A DNA stretch of 14,236 nt from the NCBI GenBank assembly GCA_034007295.1, contig JAVERC010000066.1, forward strand, positions 1-14,236, given 5' to 3'. The DNA comes from JACKCP01 sp034007295. Its GTDB lineage: Bacteria > Desulfobacterota > Desulfobacteria > Desulfobacterales > JACKCP01. The notes under the pieces are model-generated. The model worked only from the letters and a program-made list of their open reading frames with translations, did no database searches and was not told where the DNA came from. The translations under genes were made by a program, and so were the position numbers. Positions 7,941 to 12,640 of this stretch are shown in pieces. The first letter of the stretch is position 1, and every line of letters begins with the position of its first letter.

Positions 7941-7969
7941 AAAATTTCGGATATATACCATTATCAGCC
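7925..7969 (-). promoter_or_regulatory. Antiterminator hairpin of the ilv attenuator
   Basis: The RNA segment GGCTGATAATGG (7969-7958) pairs with CCGTTATCAGCC (7936-7925) over 12 bp with one G-U pair, leaving a 21-nt loop. This uses up the 5' arm of the terminator and would permit transcription into ilvD. The upstream segment contains the leader stop codon TGA, so a ribosome that finishes the leader masks it and lets the terminator form, while a ribosome stalled on the Ile/Val codons leaves it free. Confidence 0.85.
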
Positions 7970-8068
7970 TGAACAAATATCCCTGAGGACGACTATGTCC
8001 ATAATAATGACGACTATAATATTAATAATTGATATTTTTGGTACAAAAGCTGATAATTTCTGAAACAT
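7964..8068 (-). CDS. ilv operon leader peptide (34 aa), attenuation control
   Basis: Small ORF, too short for normal gene finders, that starts at an ATG (8066-8068) with AGAGGG seven bases upstream and ends at TGA (7964-7966). Residues 12-28 read ISIINIIVVIIMDIVVL: nine Ile and four Val, with codons ATA, ATT and GTC in tandem runs. The rest is ordinary (starts MFQKLSAF, ends RDICSG). It lies between a promoter and the mutually exclusive antiterminator/terminator pair in front of ilvD. The likely job is to measure charged Ile-tRNA and Val-tRNA by ribosome stalling, like ilvL of E. coli, without sequence homology to it. Leu has only two codons, so leucine is probably not sensed. The peptide itself probably has no function. 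Confidence 0.88.
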   Translation of the reverse strand: MFQKLSAFVPKISIINIIVVIIMDIVVLRDICSG

Positions 8069-8097
8069 TTTTAAACCCTCTTAAATTTGACTTAAAA

Positions 8098-8126
8098 TCT
8101 GTAACAATATTAAAAAGAGCTGTCAA
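8098..8126 (-). promoter_or_regulatory. Candidate sigma-70 promoter of the ilv operon
   Basis: On the - strand a consensus -35 box, TTGACA (8126-8121), is followed after exactly 17 bases by a weaker -10 box, TACAGA (8103-8098). The predicted transcript start near 8091 lies about 23 bases before the leader peptide ATG, just enough for its ribosome site. The position relative to the leader supports the call; the -10 box matches only three of six consensus bases. Confidence 0.6.
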
Positions 8127-8388
8127 CATAAATTCTTGCAAAAACATGGTTATTAATTTAATATTTTGGATAAATTTAAAATAAATGTTTCATATTTTTA
8201 AATTTGAAATTTTTTTAATAAATTAAACCTATTAGATTTATAAATATTAGACCTGTTTAAATTTCAAAACTTATACCGCTCGTGAATTAAATTAAAGATC
8301 AGATAAAGCAAGACCCTTATGGAGTTTGCAAATTTTTTTCAAACTTAAATATTAAATAATTAGTGATTGGCCGAAAACGAAATTTTTT
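8127..8388. other. AT-rich divergent intergenic region without a gene
   Basis: Between the ilv promoter and the repeat copy upstream of the response regulator. Strongly AT-rich; no ORF with a ribosome site was seen. A possible weak + strand promoter, TTGCAA (8136-8141) - 17 bases - TAATAT (8159-8164), could start the response-regulator transcript, but such matches arise easily in this composition. The stretch at about 8296-8340 is less AT-rich than its surroundings and may belong to the neighbouring repeat or be a remnant of coding DNA. Confidence 0.4.
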
Positions 8389-8530
8389 TGCTCAGTTCAA
8401 GGAAGATGAAAAATTTAACCTTATAGAATACATTAAATATTTTGAGGATTAAATTTTGAATCTGACGCAGAAATGGGTAAAAAAGGCAGTTTTCGTTCAA
8501 CAAATAATTAGATATTATCTGAATTTTTTC
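8389..8530 (+). repeat. Inverted interspersed repeat, left copy
   Basis: This stretch reappears in reverse orientation at 14095-14236. Over the best ~115 bases (8389-8503) I count by eye about nine substitutions and one 1-base gap; similarity fades through the last ~25 bases. Well-conserved blocks include CAGTTCAAGGAAGATGAAAA, TTTTGAGGATTAAATTTTGA and CTGACGCAGAAATGG. It ends shortly before the likely ATG of the response regulator. Neither strand shows a shared long reading frame, so it appears to be a non-coding repeat or the end of a mobile element. The outer limit is unknown because the other copy runs off the window. Confidence 0.85.
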
Positions 8531-8545
8531 AAAAAAAGGCCCTAT

Positions 8546-9691
8546 ATGACAAAACCTCTTGAACCCAAAAAAATTCTTGTTGTTGATGACAGTGCCACCA
8601 TAAGAAAACTTGTAAGAAAAGAGCTTGAAGAGGCAGGTTTTATTGTTGAAGAAGCTGAAAACGGTTTGCAGGCTCTTGCTATAGCAACCAATTCAAACCC
8701 TCCTGATTTAATTACCCTTGATATTGACATGCCAGGACTTGATGGTTTTGCAACCTACAAAAAATTTAGAGAAAAACATTATACAAGATTTTTTACACAT
8801 GTAGACAACACAAGAATTCCTATAGTTTTCCTTACTGCAAACGACTCTATTGGTGCAAGAGAAAGGGGATTCGCTCTTGGGGCCTCTGATTTTCTGACAA
8901 AACCTTTCAGGCAGGGAGACCTCAAAAAAATAGCTATAGAAATTCTTTTTCCCAAAAAAAATGCCTGCGAAATAAATGCTCTTGTTGTCGAAGACAATAT
9001 GACTTCAAGAAAAGTTGTAGTTGACCACCTTACAAGGATTGGCATTTGCGTTGATGAAACTGAAAATGGACAGGAAGCCTTTGAGCTCATATCTACTCAT
9101 CCTGAAAAATATGACATTGTTATAACAGACCTTGTAATGCCAATAATGGACGGTAAAATTCTCTGCGAAAAAATAAGGAATGAACTTTTCAAAAAAAATC
9201 TGCCTGTTATTTTTTTAACTGCAATTTCAGATCAAAGCAAACTGCTTGAAGTTTTTTCAGCTGGTGCATCAGACTATATTGTAAAACCATTTTTCAAAGA
9301 AGAACTTCTTGCAAGAATTAATGTTCATATAGAAATGACAAAACTTAACAGGGAACTTAAAAACCAGCTAAAAGAAATTAATGAAAAAGAAAAGGAAAAA
9401 CTTGCAAAAGAAAAACTTAGTGCTGTTCTTGAAACAGCTGGCACATTCTGCCATGAACTCAATCAGCCTCTCCAAAATATTTCAGGTTATTCCGAACTTA
9501 TAAAACTCAACCTTGAAAACACTGAAAATATAAAAAAATATAGCGAAAAAATTTTAGTTGAAATTGAAAGAATGGGAAATATTACAAAAAAAATCATGAA
9601 AATAACTTCATATTCAACAAAAAAATATCCAGGGGCACATGATATTATTGATATAGATTCCATTAATCCTGATGGTAATGCAGACAATTAA
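8546..9691 (+). CDS. Response regulator with two REC domains and a HisKA-like domain
   Basis: A 381-residue cytoplasmic signalling protein. REC1 (about 8-135) has acidic D14/D15, phospho-acceptor D59 in LDIDMPG, T98 and K119. REC2 (about 143-262) has E149/D150, D195 in TDLVMP, T225 and K247, so both look phosphorylatable. A charged coiled coil (about 265-292) leads into a histidine-kinase dimerisation helix with the H-box FCHELNQPLQNISGYSEL (301-318) and candidate phospho-His303, but no N, G1 or G2 boxes of an ATPase domain follow; the protein ends after a short tail. It may accept or pass on phosphate, or dimerise with a separate kinase. No partner gene is adjacent. The frame stays open upstream to a TTG at 8456, but those 30 codons lie mostly in the repeat; the ATG at 8546, after AAAAAAAGG, gives the usual REC N-terminus and is preferred. 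The target is unknown. Confidence 0.85.
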   Translation: MTKPLEPKKILVVDDSATIRKLVRKELEEAGFIVEEAENGLQALAIATNSNPPDLITLDIDMPGLDGFATYKKFREKHYTRFFTHVDNTRIPIVFLTANDSIGARERGFALGASDFLTKPFRQGDLKKIAIEILFPKKNACEINALVVEDNMTSRKVVVDHLTRIGICVDETENGQEAFELISTHPEKYDIVITDLVMPIMDGKILCEKIRNELFKKNLPVIFLTAISDQSKLLEVFSAGASDYIVKPFFKEELLARINVHIEMTKLNRELKNQLKEINEKEKEKLAKEKLSAVLETAGTFCHELNQPLQNISGYSELIKLNLENTENIKKYSEKILVEIERMGNITKKIMKITSYSTKKYPGAHDIIDIDSINPDGNADN

Positions 9692-9700
9692 TCTAAATTT

Positions 9701-9731
9701 GAGGGTTGATATATTTAATATAAAAACCCTC
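9701..9731. terminator. Possible weak terminator after the response regulator
   Basis: An inverted repeat, GAGGGTT (9701-9707) and AACCCTC (9725-9731), with an AT-rich loop lies 9 bases after the response regulator stop. No T-run follows in either direction, so termination is only suggested by position. It also lies beyond the convergent pfk gene. Confidence 0.35.
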
Positions 9732-9761
9732 GCCAAACTAAATTTCAAACAATCCTCTTTT

Positions 9762-9793
9762 AGGATGCACAAAAAAGACCGTTTTCATTCACC
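9762..9793 (+). repeat. Short degenerate copy of the interspersed repeat
   Basis: About 30 bases around ACAAAAAAGACCGTTTTC resemble the inner part of the repeat seen at 14095-14236 (there ACAAAAAAGGCCGTTTTC), in the same orientation as the left copy, with only a few mismatches. Flanking sequence does not match clearly, so it may be a fragment or chance. Confidence 0.35.
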
Positions 9794-9818
9794 AGCTGCT
9801 TATTTTTTTAAACATCAA

Positions 9819-11105
9819 TTACAATAAAAAATCGCCCTGGCCTGTTGATTCTAAAACTGCCTGCCACAATTTTTCCTGAGGATCTACATGCTTTCTTTTT
9901 CCAGCACAAAGTTCCATTGGAAGATGAATAAATCTGTTATTTAAAAATCCTACAAGCATATCAGTTCTTCCAGACATTCCTGCATGAACTGCGTCTCTAG
10001 CCAAAAATCCACAAAAAACACTGTCATTTGCATTGGCAGGAAGGCTTCGTATCATATAGCTTGGATCAATATATTTCATCGAATAAGGTATTTTTTTTTC
10101 ACTTAAATAATTTTCAATATTTTCTTTTAAATAAAGACCAATATCATGAAGTTTTGTATTGCCTGATTTGTCTGTACCTGAATTTTCATGAAAAAATTCC
10201 TGGCCTGCTCCTTCTGCTGCAACAATTACTGCGTGCTTTCTTTCTAAAAGCCTTTTTTCAATTGCAGCAAGAAGTCCGCCTTCTCCGTTAAGTTTAAATT
10301 TTACTTCAGGAATAAGAACAAAATTTGCATCCTGCTGGGCAAGTGATGCAGAAGCCGCAATAAACCCTGAATATCTGCCCATGAGCTTTACAAGACCTAT
10401 CCCGTTAGGAAATCCTACAGCTTCGTTATGGGCTGCACGTATTGCCCGTGCTGCTTCTGAAACAGCAGTGTCAAAGCCAAAGGATCTTTCTGTAACTAAA
10501 ATGTCATTGTCTATTGTCTTTGGAATACCAATGACTGAAATCTTTAGTTTTTTTTCTAAAATTCTTAGGGCAAGCCTGTGAGCTGCCTTTAAAGTGCCGT
10601 CTCCACCAATCATGAAAAGGATTTGAACATTTAATCTTTCAAGGCTGTCTATAATTTCATCCAGGTCTTGCTCCCCTCTAGAAGATCCAAGTATTGAACC
10701 GCCCTGATCCATTATTCTTTCAACATTTGAAGGCATAAATTCCAAAATATCGTGTCCATAAGAAGGAATAAACCCTTGAAGACCATATTTTATTCCAAAA
10801 ATTTTTTTTACTCCGTATCTGTAAAAAAGTTCTAAAACAACTGCTCTTATTATATCGTTAAGCCCGGGGCAAAGTCCCCCGCACGTTACAACTGCACATC
10901 TTGTATTTACAGGATCAAAATAAATTTTTTTCCTTGGCCCGGCAGATTCAAAATCCTTTGGAACAGACTCATTGTCATCAAAAGAATCTACCTTATAAAA
11001 AATTTTTCTTTCATCAGATACAAAATCTGAAAGTTTAGATTTATGCTGATTATAAATCGGCGAATCAAGTTTTGGATCGCCAAGTTTTTTTATTCCGCTA
11101 AACAT
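9819..11105 (-). CDS. pfkA: 6-phosphofructokinase, probably ATP-dependent
   Basis: Phosphorylates fructose 6-phosphate at C1 in glycolysis. The 428-residue protein is longer than the ~320-residue E. coli PfkA, with an N-terminal extension of about 65 residues before CAVVTCGGLCPGLNDIIR (70-87). Phosphate-donor motifs are GGDGT (167-171) and PKTIDND (195-201, catalytic Asp199); substrate motifs are MGRYSGF (242-248) and a later AEGAGQEF. Gly in GGDGT indicates ATP as donor (PPi enzymes have GGDD), while Lys in PKTIDND differs from Gly in E. coli PfkA. This Gly+Lys pair, with the extension, is characteristic of the long plant/trypanosome/spirochaete-type ATP-PFKs. PPi use is not fully excluded. 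GGGAG lies five bases upstream of the start. The gene follows kdsD after 22 bases and is probably co-transcribed with it. Confidence 0.9.
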   Translation of the reverse strand: MFSGIKKLGDPKLDSPIYNQHKSKLSDFVSDERKIFYKVDSFDDNESVPKDFESAGPRKKIYFDPVNTRCAVVTCGGLCPGLNDIIRAVVLELFYRYGVKKIFGIKYGLQGFIPSYGHDILEFMPSNVERIMDQGGSILGSSRGEQDLDEIIDSLERLNVQILFMIGGDGTLKAAHRLALRILEKKLKISVIGIPKTIDNDILVTERSFGFDTAVSEAARAIRAAHNEAVGFPNGIGLVKLMGRYSGFIAASASLAQQDANFVLIPEVKFKLNGEGGLLAAIEKRLLERKHAVIVAAEGAGQEFFHENSGTDKSGNTKLHDIGLYLKENIENYLSEKKIPYSMKYIDPSYMIRSLPANANDSVFCGFLARDAVHAGMSGRTDMLVGFLNNRFIHLPMELCAGKRKHVDPQEKLWQAVLESTGQGDFLL

Positions 11106-11127
11106 TAAATCTCCCTAAAATTTAAAA

Positions 11128-12123
11128 TCATTGTCCACTAAACTTTAGCTCGCCCTTACCTAAAATATCATGAAGATGCAAAATACCTACAACACTTCCC
11201 AAATGATCTACAACAGGAAGAACAGTAATCTGATTTAATTCCATTAGGTTCAAAGCATCGTAGACAGGCGATCCATAAATTGTCTGAAATGGTTTTTTTG
11301 TCATATATTCCTTGACAGAATGATTTAAATTAATTTTCCCTTCAACTATTATTCTTCTGATATCACCGTCAGTTATAACGCCTTTTAATTTATTGTTTTC
11401 CCCAACAATAAAAACTGCTCCAAGACTTTTTTTATCAAGAATTTTCAAAGCAATTAAAAGATCAGAATTTTCACTTGCCACCGGAGTTTTTTCAAAAGGA
11501 TTCATTAATTCTTCTACCTTCATTGAAAGTCTTTTACCAAGAAGTCCTCCCGGATGAAATTTTTTAAAATCTTCTTTTTGAAACCCTTTTTTTAATATCA
11601 GTGCAGATGCAAGAGCGTCCCCTGCACATAAAAGAGCAGTTGTGCTCGAAGTAGGAGCAAGATTTAGAGGACAGGCCTCTTTTTCAACACCTGTATCAAT
11701 TACTATATCTGATTGGTTTGCAAGTGTAGAATCTAAATTGCCCGTAAAGCTTATAATCTGGCATCCTGCTCTTTTTACAGACGCTAAAATAATATTTAGC
11801 TCTGAAGTTTCTCCGCTGTTTGAAAGTCCAATAAAAACATCTTCTTTTTTTAAAATACCAAGGTCTCCGTGCATTGCTTCAACTGGATGGAGAAAAATCG
11901 AATAAGTCCCTGTTGAGTTCAAAGTTGCAGAAATCTTTCTGCCTATAAGACCAGATTTTCCTATTCCTGAAACAACTACTTTACCATTAGATGAAAAAAT
12001 CAAATCAACTGCTTTGACGAAATTTTCATTGATTTTTTCTCTCACAAACAAAAGAGCTTTAGCTTCTTCAGTAAAAACATTTTTTATATTCTCTAAAATA
12101 TTTTGCATTTTTCTCTCTATCAT
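11128..12123 (-). CDS. kdsD: Arabinose-5-phosphate isomerase (KdsD/GutQ family)
   Basis: Interconverts ribulose 5-phosphate and arabinose 5-phosphate, the first step to Kdo of lipopolysaccharide. The SIS domain (about 45-180) has GIGKSGLIGRKISATLNSTGT-type phosphosugar binding (53 onward), HPVEAMHGDLG (79-89), SNSGET (101-106) and ACPLNLAPTSSTT (150-162). Lys56, Glu108, Glu149 and His190 match the four active-site residues I recall for E. coli KdsD (59, 111, 152, 193) with a constant offset of three. HPGGLLGKRL (190-199) leads into two CBS domains (about 205-262 and 272-325), as in full-length family members. The ATG at 12121-12123 has no ribosome site; the in-frame ATG at 12106-12108 (starting MQNILENI) has GAGAG just upstream and may be the real start (326 aa). 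First gene of the kdsD-pfk pair. Kdo synthesis implies a Gram-negative envelope. Confidence 0.92.
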   Translation of the reverse strand: MIERKMQNILENIKNVFTEEAKALLFVREKINENFVKAVDLIFSSNGKVVVSGIGKSGLIGRKISATLNSTGTYSIFLHPVEAMHGDLGILKKEDVFIGLSNSGETSELNIILASVKRAGCQIISFTGNLDSTLANQSDIVIDTGVEKEACPLNLAPTSSTTALLCAGDALASALILKKGFQKEDFKKFHPGGLLGKRLSMKVEELMNPFEKTPVASENSDLLIALKILDKKSLGAVFIVGENNKLKGVITDGDIRRIIVEGKINLNHSVKEYMTKKPFQTIYGSPVYDALNLMELNQITVLPVVDHLGSVVGILHLHDILGKGELKFSGQ

Positions 12124-12146
12124 TATTTATAAGACCAAGTTTCATT

Positions 12147-12174
12147 TATATATAAAAAAACGTGAAAATATCAA
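12147..12174 (-). promoter_or_regulatory. Candidate kdsD-pfk promoter
   Basis: On the - strand TTGATA (12174-12169) is followed after 16 bases by TATATA (12152-12147), or after 18 bases by TATAAA. Either would start transcription just upstream of kdsD. The surrounding DNA is very AT-rich, so the match is only moderately informative. Confidence 0.4.
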
Positions 12175-12197
12175 TGATATATATTTTATATTTGAAA

Positions 12198-12226
12198 TTG
12201 ACACTTTATTTTATTTGATTTATAGA
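12198..12226 (+). promoter_or_regulatory. Near-consensus sigma-70 promoter for the PxxKW-protein gene
   Basis: TTGACA (12198-12203), exactly 17 bases, then TATAGA (12221-12226): a perfect -35 box and four of six -10 bases. Predicted transcript start near 12233, about 70 bases before the gene's ATG. It lies back to back with the candidate kdsD promoter. Confidence 0.72.
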
Positions 12227-12266
12227 AGTAAAGTTTTTGTTTTGAATTTATAATTTTAAATTTAAC

Positions 12267-12276
12267 TGAGCGCTCA
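12267..12276. promoter_or_regulatory. Perfect 10-bp palindrome TGAGCGCTCA in the 5' leader
   Basis: A GC-containing perfect palindrome about 35 bases after the predicted transcript start and about 30 before the ATG of the cysteine-rich protein gene, in an otherwise AT-only leader. It could be a repressor operator; no regulator is identified. With no loop it would not form a stable RNA hairpin. Confidence 0.3.
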
Positions 12277-12305
12277 ATTAAAAAAGTTATATCAGGGAGT
12301 AAATA

Positions 12306-12578
12306 ATGATTTGCACAACAACTCGTAAAGGTGACGAATGCGTATTTATGACATCTAAAGGCTGTTCATTTGAAGGCGGTACATGCCTTCCAATAGTTGA
12401 ACAATGCGAAGGATGCTCAAGGGTTAAAACATATGAAGCCGGTAAATACTGTACTGCTTTTCCAGCTCCAGCTGATCAATGGAGAATAGGAAATTGCAGC
12501 ATGGCTACTCATATTAAGGTTGAAAAAGCAGAAACCAAGAAAAAGGTTAACCCAATTAAAGCTTCAAAACGCCGTTAA
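12306..12578 (+). CDS. PxxKW-family cysteine-rich protein
   Basis: A 90-residue protein with eight cysteines (3, 12, 20, 27, 34, 37, 49, 64) and a strongly basic C-terminal tail (KKKVNPIKASKRR). The layout, with IVEQCEGCSRV at 30-40, GKYCTAFPAPADQW at 46-59 and GNCSMATH at 62-69, fits the PxxKW family of small cysteine-rich proteins, which I know mainly from Deltaproteobacteria and which has no established function. The naming motif is PADQW here, with Gln in place of Lys. The Cys pairs suggest a metal site (Zn or Fe-S); the basic tail could bind nucleic acid, which is inference. No signal peptide. GGGAG lies six bases before the ATG; a strong promoter upstream and a strong terminator downstream make it a monocistronic, probably well-expressed gene. 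Confidence 0.85.
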   Translation: MICTTTRKGDECVFMTSKGCSFEGGTCLPIVEQCEGCSRVKTYEAGKYCTAFPAPADQWRIGNCSMATHIKVEKAETKKKVNPIKASKRR

Positions 12579-12582
12579 AAAT

Positions 12583-12611
12583 AAAAAAGCGGTTTTTAAA
12601 CCGCTTTTTTT
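12583..12611. terminator. Strong bidirectional terminator
   Basis: A perfect 13-bp stem, AAAAAAGCGGTTT (12583-12595) and AAACCGCTTTTTT (12598-12610), with a 2-nt loop (probably opening to four or more) and A/T runs on both sides, giving a T-run in either direction. It ends the cysteine-rich protein gene 5 bases after its stop and the convergent EF-hand gene on the - strand. Confidence 0.9.
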
Positions 12612-12640
12612 AAATTTTATTTTTAGTCTGAATCTTAATA

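Noticed and set aside
7737..8063. 108-codon + strand frame spanning the start of ilvD and the leader region
   Set aside because: Antisense to ilvD, the terminator and the leader peptide; no ribosome site. The regulatory reading on the - strand explains the region better.
7900..8068. T-box or other riboswitch upstream of ilvD
   Set aside because: No T-box consensus or ligand-aptamer features seen, and the Ile/Val-rich translated leader with its overlapping stop codon accounts for the hairpins.
8264..8400. Short open stretches on the - strand (such as one ending LHKGLALSDL) suggesting a small gene
   Set aside because: Interrupted by stops in every frame, no start with a ribosome site; at most a remnant or part of the repeat.
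8389..8530. Repeat as a CRISPR or transposase-bearing insertion sequence
   Set aside because: Only two clear copies 5.7 kb apart, no spacers, and no transposase reading frame between or within them.
12014..12253. 79-codon + strand frame over the kdsD start and promoter region
   Set aside because: Antisense to kdsD, runs through both candidate promoters, and has the composition of AT-rich non-coding DNA.
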